Source: Odobenus rosmarus divergens
Taxonomy: Eukaryota; Chordata; Mammalia; Carnivora; Odobenidae
Direction: 5' to 3'
Length of the DNA stretch: 64,000 nt
NCBI RefSeq assembly: GCF_000321225.1
Contig: NW_004452136.1
Location: forward strand, 173,899-237,898
The position numbers and the translations under genes are program-made. Positions within the stretch are counted from its first letter, which is position 1; each line of letters starts with the position of its first letter. Of this stretch, positions 1 to 11,370 are shown piece after piece. Below the pieces are notes generated by a model that saw only the letters and a program-made list of their open reading frames with translations, had not been told where the DNA came from and did no database searches.

Positions 1-2115
1 TTTATGATTTTGACTACTCTTAAGTGCCTCATATAGTGGAATCATAGAGTATTAGCCTTTTTATGACTGGCTTATTTCCCTTAGCATTATGTCCTCAAGG
101 TTCATCCATGTTGTCACATATTGCAGAATTTCCTTCATTTTTAAAGCTGGATAATATTCCATTGAATGCATATACAGCATTTTCTTATAGATTCATCCAG
201 CAATGCACCCTTGGGTTGCTTCCACATTTTAGCTATTGTGAATAATGCTGCTATAAACATGAGTATACAAATATCTCTTTGAGAACCTGCTTTAAATTCT
301 ATTGGGTATATACCCTAAAGTGGAATTGCTGAATCATATCATCATTCTATTTTTAATTTTTAAGGAACTACCATAGTGTTTTCCACAGTGGCTGTATCAT
401 TGTACATCCTAACAAAAGTGTACAAGGGTTTCAATTTCTACACATCCGCACCAATATTTGTTGTTCTCTGTTTTTTGGTAGGAACCGTCCTAATGGTGTA
501 AGGTGATGATCTCATTCTAGTTTTGACTTACATTTCCTTAATATTTAGTGATGTTGAACATCTTATTGTTGTGCTTATTGGCCTTTTGTATGCCTTCTTT
601 AAAGAAATTTCTATTCAGTTCCTTTGCCCATTTTTTAATAGGGTGGTCTGTTTTTTGGGGTCTTTTTGTCTTTTGTTTGTTTGTTTTTGTTATTGTTGTT
701 TCTGTTGTTGAGATTTGGGGGTTTTCTATATATTCTGGATCTTAATCTTTTACCAAATATATGATTTGCAAATATTTTCTACCATTGTGTGGTCTGCCTT
801 TTTATTTTGTAGATAGTGTCTTTGGATGCACAAATTTTTAAGAATTTTTCATAAAGTTCAATCTATCTGTTTTTATTTTGATGCCTGTGCCTTTTATGTC
901 ATATCCAAGAAAGCAGTGCCAATACCAATGTCATGAAATTTTACCCTATATTTTCTTCTAAGAGTTTATAGTTTTAGGTCTTCCATTTAGGTCTTTAATC
1001 CACTTGGAGTTTATTTTTGTATATGTTGTTAGGGAAGAGTCCAACTTCATTCTTTTGCATGTGGATATCCAGTTTTTCCAGCACCATTTATTGAAAAGAC
1101 AGTCCTTTCTTTGTTGAATGTCTTGGTTTCCTTGTCAAAAATCATTTGACTCTATATGTAAGGGTTTATTTCTGGGTTCTCTGTTCTGTTCTTTTGGTAT
1201 CTTTTTCTGTGTTTACACCAGTACCACACTGTTTTGGTTACTGTAGATTTGAAGCAGGTTTTGAAATCAGAAAGCGTGAGTCCTCCGGGTTTGTTCTTTT
1301 TCAAGATAGTTTGGGCAATGAAGGGTCACTTGAGAATCCATATGAATTTGATGATGGGATTTTTTATTTCTGCCAAAATTATCATTGGGATTTTGATAGT
1401 GATTGTATTGATTCTGCAGATTGCTTTAAGTAGTATTGACATCTTAGCAATATTAAGTCTTCCAATCCATGAACATGAGATATGTTTCTATTTATTTGTG
1501 TCTTTAATTTCTTTCAGCAATTTTTTTTGTGGTTTTCACTGTACAAGTCTTTTACTTCCTTGGTAAATTCTTAAGTATTTGTTCTTTTTGATACTATTCT
1601 TTATTGAGCTGTTTTCTTAATTACTTTTTCAAATTGTTTATTATTGGTGTATAGAAATACAACTAGTTTTGGGGTACTGATTTTGAATCCTGCTACTTTG
1701 CTGAATTCATTTGTTCTGACAGTTTTGTTTTTGTTTTTGTTTTTTTGGTGGAATCTTTAGGGTTTTCTACATATAAGATCACATCATCTGCAAACAGAAA
1801 TAATTGTATTTTTTTCCTTTCCAATTTGGATGCCTTTATTTCTTTTTCTTGCCAAATTGCTCTGGCGGAACTGCTAGTATTATACTGAATAGAAGTGGTG
1901 ACAGCAGGCATTCTTGCCATATACTTGTCTTCTATAAAACCTTTCAGTTCTTCAGTATTAAAAATGATGTTAGTTGTGGGCTTTTCACATATGGCTTTTA
2001 TTATATTGATCTAGTCTTCTTCTATTCCTAGTCTGTTGAGTGTTTTTACGATGAAAGGATGTTGAATTTTGTTAAATGCTTTTTCTGTGTGAATTAAGAT
2101 GGCTTATTTTAAGAT
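1..2115 (-). mobile_element. L1 LINE, ORF2 C-terminal half and 3' region, 5'-truncated
   Basis: Read on the minus strand this runs from the reverse transcriptase domain (right) to the C-terminal part of ORF2 and the 3' region (left); the true 3' end lies outside the window. The RT catalytic motif FADD is encoded on the complement of 1783-1794, followed by VILYVENPKD as in mammalian L1. Frame is kept only in short blocks (about 75 codons at 1693-1920), so the copy is dead. Similarity stops near 2100-2115, a typical 5' truncation. Confidence 0.93.
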
Positions 2116-2738
2116 CATTGTAGATTCACATGCAACTGTAAGAAATGGTAAGAGATCCTGCATGTATTTCCCCTAATTTATAGCAATGATCTTGCAACTG
2201 GAATAATATTTTGAATATATCATTATGTTTTTATCTTCTATATTCTGTGTATATGTTTTTGCCATTAAGTCAAGATGTCTACCTACTCTCGAATCAGGGA
2301 TGAGAGAAATGGAAAGAGGTAGAGAAGCCAGGAGAACTGTTAAACTAGGAAGTTAATAAAAAGAAGTAGTTATTGACTCAACACTAACATTATAAATAGA
2401 ACTTTGAAGCAAGACATGATCTTTAAAGTTTTTACCTGAAAAATGGACTTACTAAATTTACTCATTGTGATTAATATATTAGGGTCAAATTTAATGAGCT
2501 AACATGAAATTTACATAAGAAAGTTCCTCAAAATACAGGAATTGGGAGGAAATTATTGTGCCCTTTCTGGCCCCTTTTTCCCTGGGGAAAAAAAAAGAAC
2601 TAGAAAAGACAGACTGATAAGTGTGTTTCTTCTCTCCACTCTCTTGCTTTTGGCTGAAGGAAAGTTTTAGGTGAAATGAAGGGAATATAGAGGACATGAG
2701 ATTTTTGCATCAGTGTAATCTGAATCTATAAAGAAATT
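2116..2738. other. unassigned unique-looking sequence
   Basis: AT-rich spacer between the L1 end and the SINE pair. I see no repeat family, RNA gene or convincing coding frame. The 68-codon minus-strand open frame at 2491-2697 has no recognisable content. Confidence 0.5.
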
Positions 2739-2748
2739 GCATTTCATT

Positions 2749-2922
2749 CTTTTTTTTTAAGATTTTATTTATTTATGAGAGACAAAGAGAGGAAGAGGCA
2801 GAGGAAGAAGCAGGCTCTCTGTGGAGCAAGGAGCCCAATCCAGGACTCCATCCCAGGACCCTGGAATCACGACCTGAGCCGGAGGCAGACACTTAACCAA
2901 CTGAGCCACTCAGGTGCCCCTA
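2749..2922 (-). mobile_element. Can-SINE (tRNA-derived), first of two in one target
   Basis: The T-tail and AAGATTTTATTTATTTATGA start at the left and the head complement CTGAGCCACTCAGGTGCCCC closes at the right, so the element reads on the minus strand. It is flanked by gcatttcatt at 2739-2748 and 2923-2932. It is slightly short in the CT-rich middle. The right-hand flank is shared with the next SINE. Confidence 0.95.
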
Positions 2923-2932
2923 GCATTTCATT

Positions 2933-3131
2933 TTTTTTTTTTAAGATTTTATTTATTTATTTGACAGAGAGAGAGAGATAGAGTAGGAACACAAACAGGG
3001 GTAGTGGGAGAGGGAGAAGCAGACTCCCCGCTCAGCAAGGATCCTGATATGGGGCTTGATCCTAGGACTGTGGGATCAACAACATGAGCCAAAGGCAGAC
3101 GCTTAACGACTGAGCCACCCAGGCGCCCCTC
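2933..3131 (-). mobile_element. Can-SINE, second of two in one target
   Basis: Full-length copy in the same orientation, from the poly-T through the GA-rich block to the head complement ACTGAGCCACCCAGGCGCCC. It abuts the preceding SINE across one copy of gcatttcatt, and a third copy follows at 3132-3141. Its sequence differs from its neighbour, so this is two insertions rather than a duplication. Confidence 0.95.
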
Positions 3132-3144
3132 GCATTTCATTCTT

Positions 3145-3772
3145 AATAGTAACCTGGGATAGCTTCTTCATAGTTATCTCAAAGTTAATTTGGTAGTATA
3201 GGATATAGAATGAAGGCAACTATTAAATCATTTTCAGGAGTCACCATCAGATTCTCTTTTGACATGAATTAGACCCAAATTTTCTCAAATGCTTCCAATT
3301 AATAATACAGAAAATAGCAGACATTAAAACCACCAGAAGTGCTTGAGGCCAGCTAAGACAAGGATCAAATGAAATGGCCTATGCTAGAAGATGGAAGCAG
3401 TGACTGCCTGGAACATGAGAGAGAGCTGGTTAATGCCTAGAACATGTAATAGCTAAAGCAAGGCCGAATCAGCCATGGAGTACATTAGTCCTGCATAAAG
3501 ACAGGAGGTCACAGATTTCACCATTCACAGATTCAGCAGCAAACCCCTGCCAAAGGCTTGTGATCGAGACCATTTATATCTTAGTGGTTACCAGTTCACA
3601 GAGTAAATCAGATCAGTGACTCTACAACAGAGATCAGGCAACATGAGGACTCTGTGAGGTTCTCTCTTTTGCTGTTAATAGGACATAGAAGTCAATATTC
3701 CACATCACCCTGGAAAGGAGCAGAGAGACAGAGATATGACTCAGAGAATAAACATTGCTTAGACCAACCTTT
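3145..3772. other. unassigned sequence
   Basis: Less AT-rich than its surroundings and free of Can-SINE or L1 signatures. It could be an old LTR or DNA transposon that I do not recognise. No open frame or RNA feature supports a gene. Confidence 0.4.
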
Positions 3773-3788
3773 AAAATAAATGTGTTTA

Positions 3789-3991
3789 GGGGCACCTGGG
3801 TGGCTTAGTCGTTAAGCGTCTGCCTTCCGCTCGGGTCATGATCTTAGGGTCCTGGGATCGAGCCCCGCATTGGGCTCCCCGCTGAGCGGGAAGCCTGCTT
3901 CTCCCTCTCCCACTCCCTCTGCATGTGTTCCCTCTCTCGCTGTATCTCTCTCTCTCTCAAATAAATAAATAAAATCTTTAAAAAAATAAAA
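3789..3991 (+). mobile_element. Can-SINE, full length
   Basis: Head GGGGCACCTGGGTGGCTTAG, tRNA-like B-box region around 3855-3870, CT-rich middle and tail AATAAATAAATAAAATCTTT. Flanked by a near-perfect TSD (aaataaatgtgttta at about 3774-3788; aaataactgtgttta at 3994-4008). Belongs to the TCTGCCTTC...GGGTCCTGGGATCGAG variant. Confidence 0.96.
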
Positions 3992-4008
3992 TAAAATAAC
4001 TGTGTTTA

Positions 4009-7000
4009 ATGGACTGGAGTAAAATTTAGTATTCTCACTGCCCCCTGAGTTGGCCTTGGAGATCAGATCAGTTACACATAATATAAAGGTATTTTCATCT
4101 GCAGATGTAGTGCATCATGAGTACATCTTTAATCCATTTATATACCTATTGATCTATATTTTCTCTCTACTTTACAGCTCAGATGTTCCAAACTGGATCT
4201 TTCACTGACTTCCTCATGTACTCACACCTTATTTTTTACCTTTATTGGTAGACTACTTCCTTGATCTTTACTTATGCAAATCACCATATGTTCTTAAAAA
4301 TCAAGTGCCTCTCTCCTCCTCAAAGACTTCACTACTGACTTCAATCCATAAAAATTTTTCACTTCTCTAAAATATTATTTGTGATTATTATCATTCAGTT
4401 TAACATAAAATTACAAAAAGCAACATATATTTCATAGTTCTTTCTTTCCTTCCATTTATCTCATATAAAGTGTATATGACCTAGTACCTGGGAAGGAAAC
4501 AACAATTTTAGAAAGAAGTATTTTCTCATGAAAGGTGGTGTTCGTTGTCTGGTCTTAGAGATTTTCTGAGTTTTCCATTGTGTCTATTAGGCTCCCTCTA
4601 CCTAATTAAATACATATCTTTGTGTCTCATATATTTTCATGTGAATTTCTTACCTAATTTCACAGCGTTTTGAAGAACTGTGACATGTATAAAATGTATG
4701 AAAAGTCTCTTAAACTAAGAATTGCTACACAAAACCTGACATGCTTTTAGATTTATTTACGCTTTTAAATTAATACTGTCATTATGAACACTCAAAAAAT
4801 TCATACTATTTGATTACACAGCCATATCATAAAATTATTCCCTTAAAAATATTACGAACTAAGCAAAAGGGAAAGATAATTAACAAATAATTGAAAAATT
4901 CAGCCAATTAATAATTTTACTTTATCAACTTGATATCATAGTAGTTAATACAAGCTTTTGCTTTATTGTCTGTCTGAAGTATTGTTGGAGTGTTTTAAGT
5001 TCTGTCTGGTTTCTTCTTTATGTAACTGAAAAACCTACAACTGTGGTTAATTCACTGTCAATCTTGTGTGTTTCTGCACAATCATAACAACAAAGAAGAT
5101 ATGTTTGATTGAGAAGAGGCAGAAAATGAGGATAATGAAATTTATGATCCTTAGAATAATGCACACTTACCACATCAGCCTTTCTCTTATTTGTCTTATA
5201 TTCACCTTGAAGAAAAAAATATAAAAAGATACATATCATAGCTTCCATATACTCTCTGTTAACACATATATGTACGATATTAATTGAAATCACTTTATAA
5301 TATTTTACAAAAATTCTTACTACTTTAACCCATCTTCTAAGTTGGATAATGTTTTACAAATTAAAAAATAGAATATATGTCTTTTAAATTCTACCTTAAT
5401 CACCTCATATGGCAACTACAAATTTAAAAAAGTAAAAAATTGATTGGCATGCTTTGATATGAGTGCTATTCATTTTGTTTTCATTTCTAAATAATCACAC
5501 AAATTTTCTTATTTTTCACAGACATATTCCTAAGAGTGAATCATAAGTGCTTCCTAGGAAATATATTAAATTTCAATCTGCTTATATTACTATGCTGAAG
5601 AATATATTATTTAGCATCAATTAAAACTCAAAATGTTGATTTAGGCCCTAAAATAGGGATTTTAAATTATATGTTATTATAAAATGCAAGATAATTTGTC
5701 TTCAGTCAACATTTCTATTTTTTTTGCACTTTCTTAAGTTTCATAAGAGATAGATGTATTTATCATAAATATATATGTATAAAAGATATATTACATGGTA
5801 TATGTCTGGCTATATATGTATAATATATATGAATATATATTATTCTGTAGTTAGAAATATATGTATATAACCGTAGTTAGAAATTGCTCCCCAAAATGAT
5901 GCCCCATTCCTACCCAAGAAAAAAAGATAAGACCTAAAAAATATTTTTCTATAGTCAAAAAGGATATCTTCTTTATGGTATTTGTTAAACTTAATATGTC
6001 TCTTGCCATTTTAACAGCAAAATAGATGATAATTAAAATAATCTCACTTGATGAGTTTGTTTTTTCCCCCCTTTGGCAATGAAACCAAAATATTTAAAAT
6101 ATGTTTTCCTAAGGAAGGACTATAAATATTATTTTAAATAAAATTTCAGTATTTTAAATACATCTGAGACCGTTCTGTTTAAAAAGATTAGTTCATCATA
6201 GTTGTGCATGTTCATTTGCCCACACAATAATTTCTACGAAATATGATTAGAATTTGCCCCACATAAATTATTTGTACTCATCTCATTACTTGCTGCTTTT
6301 AGTGGCTGACATATCTCAATAAATCAATAGTTACATAGCTCTAAAATTTCTAATGTTCTGATTGCATGCACATGATTAATATATTTTGATTTATATACAA
6401 TATTTAGATTAAATATAAAACATCTTGATTAGATATGTTTTATTAAAATAAGATGAGAAATATTAATAAGGATGCTTAAGGAAATGCATTTGGAAAGCAT
6501 GCTCACTGACATTTAAAAAGGATGTTTCCTAATACAAACACAAATAGCAGAGAATTTTAAATGGCTTTTTGGAAAGCAATACTAATAATCTGAACTTTAA
6601 TTTCTTACTCTTCACCTCTTGGGCTCATGCTTTGCATGGAGAATACAGAGTTGATTTGAGAAAACAAGAATTAATCCAAGTGTAAAATATGTAGAGCTGT
6701 TTTGTTGTTTTTATTTTTTTTATTATGTAAAAACCAAACATCTTGGAGAACTAGGAGAGGCTGAGTCCCTGCATAATATTTTTGGGAGTATAAAATATTA
6801 CCTGACCAAATTTGAATTATGTATTAGAAAACTTTATTTAGCCCTTAACTACCCATTCAAGACTTCTCCCTAGAAGTAGTGCTAGAAATAATAGATACAA
6901 GATAAGGTTTGTTTCAAAGGTTTGTTTCATTTTATGTGAACGAAAATTCTAAAGGAAAAATAAAACTAATAGTGAACAATGTGAAGTTGTTTGACTAATG

Positions 7001-7044
7001 CACTGCATATATGAATAGTTAACATATTAAGTAGAAATCAAATT
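4009..7044. other. 3 kb AT-rich stretch without recognisable genes
   Basis: Very AT-rich. An imperfect TA-rich simple stretch occupies about 5755-5870. I see no Can-SINE and no clear L1, MIR or coding frame. The part near 4160-4330 has a faint L2-like flavour that I could not confirm. Confidence 0.5.
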
Positions 7045-7056
7045 TTGGTTAATATT

Positions 7057-7264
7057 AATTAATTAATTTATTTTTTAAGATTTTATTTATGTACTTGACA
7101 GAGGGAGACACAGCGGGAGAGGGAACACAAGGAGGGGAAGTGGGAGAGGGAGAAGCAGGCTTCCCGCAGAGCAGGGAGCCCGATGTGGGGCTGGATCCCA
7201 GGACGCTGGGATCATGACCTGAGCGGAAGACAGACACTTAGTGACTGAGCCACCCAGGCGCCCC
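7057..7264 (-). mobile_element. Can-SINE, full length
   Basis: Minus-strand copy ending in GAGCCACCCAGGCGCCCC. Its TSD ttggttaatatt is at 7045-7056 and 7265-7276, placed exactly at both ends. The T-tail has grown into an AATT-rich run at 7057-7075. Confidence 0.96.
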
Positions 7265-7365
7265 TTGGTTAATATTTAATGCTAATAAGTAAAATACTGA
7301 AGGCACAAATCAGATGTAACTGCAAAGATATAAAGCTATATATGTCATCTTATTCTCAATTACAT

Positions 7366-7440
7366 AAATATAAATTTATGTATATAAGCATAAACACACA
7401 CACATATACACATGTATATACATATATACACATACATATG
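7366..7440. repeat. TA/CA-rich microsatellite
   Basis: Mixed (TATACA)n and (CA)n with interruptions. No flanking element explains it. Confidence 0.7.
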
Positions 7441-7612
7441 CATTAATGAAAACAGTTCTTGGAAAGAAATATACAAAATGTTAATAGTGGAGTCAAGATT
7501 GCTCTTTAAATTTAAAATAATCAAATGTATTAAGTACTCACTATAGCCAATAAATAAATCCACATTGTTTGGAAACTTCTCCCATCCTATCTATTCCTGT
7601 AGCTCAGTTTAC

Positions 7613-7684
7613 ATTCTTTAAATGTAAAAGATTCTTTAAATGTAAAAAAATGTGCCTTCAATGTAAAAGATGCTTTAAAAATGC
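7613..7684. repeat. degenerate tandem repeat, unit about 19-20 bp
   Basis: Units containing attctttaaatgtaaaag recur at 7613, 7631, about 7652 (cttcaatgtaaaagatg) and partly at 7671. Divergence rises to the right. Confidence 0.7.
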
Positions 7685-8585
7685 TCACTGTTTTAAATTC
7701 AAGTATTTCTCAATTCTACTACTAACCTAGAAAGTGAGGTTAAAGAAACTTAAATATGAAAATATAATAAGACCTATGTGATAGGGAGTTTTAATTTGAA
7801 AATGAGATAATCACTAATTGGATTCAGAGTTTGGAATAAAATTATAGGACTAATGTGTCAGAAATTAATTGACGAAGAAATTCATAGGAGAGTACCTACC
7901 ATAAAATATAGATAAACTGAGGCACAAACAAAATTTTGGCCTTGGGGAAAAATGATTCTGAGAATAGATTATAACTTTTGTATTTGAAGGTATGCAGTGG
8001 ACCAGAGGATGGAATGTAATGGTGCTCATCAGTATGTAATGAAGCACATTGGAAGAGCAGGCTTCCTGAATTGTTATGGAGAAGGTGTAAGATAAGGTAA
8101 GTTCCAGAAAAAAAAATGGCTTATACTTAATTATTTGTAATTATAAAGCCTTCATATATCTATACATTACACATTTTTTTCAATTTGTTTCTTATTTTCA
8201 ATTATATGTCTCCGTGATCCAAATTAAGGTATCTAGAAACTGTGGGTATATACAAATCCATATGATGTTTGATTATAACACCACTTACAGCATAAAATGG
8301 CAAAAGAGTAGAAGGAGTCATAAGTTTTGTGAAGGAGATTAAAAATTTTCTGTTTCTTCTGATACTTTTAATGGTACACAAAAGGAAACCTAATACATAA
8401 AAATGTGCTGAGAAAAAAAATCCCTAAACTGGTTTAAAAAGAAAGTTTCCCCAGAAACACACTATTCATATATATCATATATATACCTTAACATAGGTAA
8501 CTGTATGCTCATTTAGTCATCTCTGCAATCACTTTTTTTAGCTAAATATGTATCTGTTTTTAAAAAACTATTCAGAAGAAGCCCA
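7685..8585. other. unassigned AT-rich sequence
   Basis: No family or gene recognised. Small open frames here are AT-rich chance frames. Confidence 0.45.
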
Positions 8586-8587
8586 GA

Positions 8588-9290
8588 TGTTAGACTTAGC
8601 AGGAAACCAAAGCAGCTATTATAAATATGTTCAAAGTACAAGTAACAGAGTAGTAGTGTAGTACAAAGTTCTATAAATATATTCAAAGAAAACCATGTTT
8701 AAGATTTAAAGGAAAGTTTGATGACAGTGACTCAAGAAATTAATGAAGTCAGCAAGAGATAAAAATTATGTTCAAAAGAACCAAAATGAAAATTCTGAAG
8801 TTGAAAAGTTCAATAGCTAAAGTAAAAAAATTCACTGTAGGGGCTCAACAGCAGATTTCATCCGGCAGAAGAAATGATGAGTAAACTTGAGGATAGCCCA
8901 GGAGCAGTTACACAATCTGAAGAAGAGAGAAAAAATGAAGATGAATCGTTTCTCAGAGAGCTGTGGGACACCAGGAAGCATGGCAACACACCCATAATGG
9001 ACTAGACTAGGAGAGAAGAGAGAAAGAGAAGTGCAGAAAAATATTTGAAGAAATAATGACTGAAAACTTTCTAAATTTGGAAAAAACCTTAATGTACACA
9101 TCTAAGAAAATCAGCAAACACCATAGATGATAACATAACAGATCTGCAACTAGACAGCACAAACTGTTGAGAGACAGAGACAAACAGAAAATCTTGGAAG
9201 CAGCAAGAGTAAAACAATTTGTGCAGCAAAGCACAGTAAGATTAGCAGCTGACTTATCAGAAATATTGTGGAACTTCTTTAAGACCTCAT
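8588..9290 (+). mobile_element. old L1/HAL1-type ORF1 region fragment
   Basis: The plus strand follows the A-rich coiled-coil-coding part of an ancient L1 ORF1: blocks around 8625-8700 (tataaatatgttcaaag...), 8830-8860 (ggggctcaacagcagattt) and 9030-9075 (atatttgaagaaataatgac, then gaaaactttctaaatttg). The frame is broken throughout. HAL1 and L1M share this region, so the subfamily is not assigned. Confidence 0.72.
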
Positions 9291-10030
9291 ATTAATAGGT
9301 AGTAAAGTAGGCCTACAGATCCTGTGGTCTTCATTTAGGGTAGATAAATATCACTGTTCTGGGGTTCAGTGTTCAAAAATGTCTCACTTTCTTGATCTTT
9401 GAAACCAAGTCTATATAAGAAGAGTGGCTTGTCTGCATCTGGGGGTGAGCCAAAACTTGAGAAAATAAACAATCCGAGAGTTAAGTAAGGATACTAATGT
9501 TGGTAACTCAAATGGTATGGCTTGAAATGGAGCTTGTAAGCCAGAGTACCAGGGCATGGAGAAGGGAGGGAGGCAGAAATATGTTCCAATGCTTGGAGCA
9601 AATGAATGATAAGATCATCTGGAGAGACTTAGAAAGAGCACAAATGGCCCGCGATGGGATATTTTTTTACTAAAAATATGCACAGATAAAACTGGTCCAT
9701 TTCAATGGTCAGAGCTGGAGTGGTAACAGTGACTCAATCCCTTACTGATAATAAATAAAGGGAATCAACCTAAAAGACTGGAGAATCCACATAATCTAGT
9801 GAAGAGGTAGAAAGGCAAAATAAATATTATTTTTGAAAGCCTGAGATGTGCCTGCAATGTCATTAAATGTCAAGAAAAAGCTTAAAAGCGTGAGAAATCT
9901 TTTAAAATGTTGGATATGATGAAGTAGCTATCAAGAGAGCAATCAAAGTCCTAGGAATATAATGACGTTTTTTAAAGGACAGTTTTGAAAGTATAGTGAG
10001 CAAATGTAGACCAAGAAAGAGTAAATATAT
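9291..10030. other. unassigned purine-rich sequence
   Basis: No clear repeat signature. It may be a continuation of the decayed element on the left, but I cannot align it. Confidence 0.4.
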
Positions 10031-10213
10031 TTCTTTTTTTTTTTTAAGATTTTTAAAACTTCTTTTTTAGGGGGAGGGGCAGAGTGAGAGGGGAAGCAGA
10101 CTCCCCGCTGAGCATGGAGCCCAAAACCAGGCTCCATCTCAAGACCCTGAGATCATGACCTCAGCTGAAATCAAGAGTCAGATGCTTAACCAACTGAGCC
10201 ACCCAAGCACCCC
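10031..10213 (-). mobile_element. Can-SINE, older variant
   Basis: Minus-strand copy with AAATCAAGAGTCAGATGCTT and CAACTGAGCCACCCAAGCAC at its right end. The long T-tail at 10033-10045 and tail block are diverged. No convincing TSD, which fits greater age. Confidence 0.92.
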
Positions 10214-11240
10214 AAGATTATATAGATTTCTGACTCAAGAAGTTTGGGAAGACTTAAATCAATTGTAAAAGACCTCCTGAAGATCTCGTATATAAGTACT
10301 GTATATAAGTACTTCTATAGGCTGTAAAGATGTGGGAGAGTAAAATAATTTGTTGGAAGAAAATCATGAGAATTCAGAACAGGTGCGGGAATCACCTGGA
10401 ACAACACGAGAGACATTTTCAGTTCTTCTAGAAGAAGGAAGCGGTGTGGACTATATAGTTCTTTGTTAAAGCTGGTTAAGAAAGAAGTAAAGAAACAAGA
10501 AAAATTTAGCCGTTTATTAAAAGAAATGTGATGCATTCACCTTCAGCAAAACATAACTCTGTATGAACCTAAATATTTTTGGATTATATGGAAATGTATT
10601 TCTTGGGAGTAAGAATCTGAGAAAGTAAAAATCTGGCATCTGGTATTATAATTTGTAATACCTCCGCAAATGTGCTTTAATGGCTGAAAATCTTCCTCTA
10701 CGTCTTACTGTTATTTAAATTACATTGTCCATTAGGTAAATTGTGGTCATTTACATATAGTCCACATTCAGATAAACCCAAATTGTATTCTTTGACCTAG
10801 AAGTTTTAAATATATCATTAGAGCGGACTTGGATTTTTAAAGTTGTGATGGGTAAGCCGGTGGAAGACTTCTGTCAAATCAAAATCATCCTTGGACATAT
10901 CCTTCCTGTGACACATGCAAAGCCCAAGTGCCAGGTATGTATGGGTCTTGAACATTGAAATGCACACTTTGCATTTTCACCATCTCATTATTTTGACAGG
11001 GTGTCTGGGAGAGCTGGTATACACCAGATGTAACAAGAGTTGTGAATGTCGGCAATGTAAGCACCCAAACACATAACTCCGGAAAAATGTCTTGGACTAT
11101 ATTACTCTGAGCATTCTAGCAGGTTATGACTCATCAGTTAGAGAGTTTGCCTTATAAGTAAGGAAAACAAGGCACCAGTATGATATTGCTATTTTGGGGT
11201 GGCTCTCATTGTAAGCCTTATTGTCACTCATAATTAAATA
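10214..11240. other. unassigned sequence
   Basis: No gene, RNA or repeat recognised. The part at 10850-11110 has more balanced base composition than its surroundings. Confidence 0.45.
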
Positions 11241-11244
11241 TTTA

Positions 11245-11256
11245 TGTGTGAGTGTA

Positions 11257-11293
<37 letters not shown>

Positions 11294-11370
11294 TATATAG
11301 GTATGTATTTATATATATGTATGTGTGTGTGTATATATATATATAAAAATACATACCTATATAATATTCA
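11245..11370. repeat. (TG)n(TA)n microsatellite containing an inverted repeat
   Basis: (TG)n at 11245-11275 runs into (TA)n at 11275-11296. The arms tattatataggtatgtattt (11291-11310) and aaatacatacctatataata (11347-11366) are perfect 20 bp reverse complements. The TA runs between them extend the stem by about 8 more pairs with one mismatch. Confidence 0.92.

Noticed and set aside
1234..1566. 110-codon plus-strand open frame
   Set aside because: The antisense strand of L1 ORF2; hydrophobic because of T-rich antisense codons.
3789..3870. tRNA-like A- and B-box sequences
   Set aside because: They belong to the tRNA-derived heads of Can-SINEs; no clover-leaf with an intact acceptor stem, so not tRNA genes.
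4160..4330. Possible L2 reverse-transcriptase fragment
   Set aside because: Only one short block (gatgttccaaactggatctt) resembles L2; the following sequence does not, so not called.
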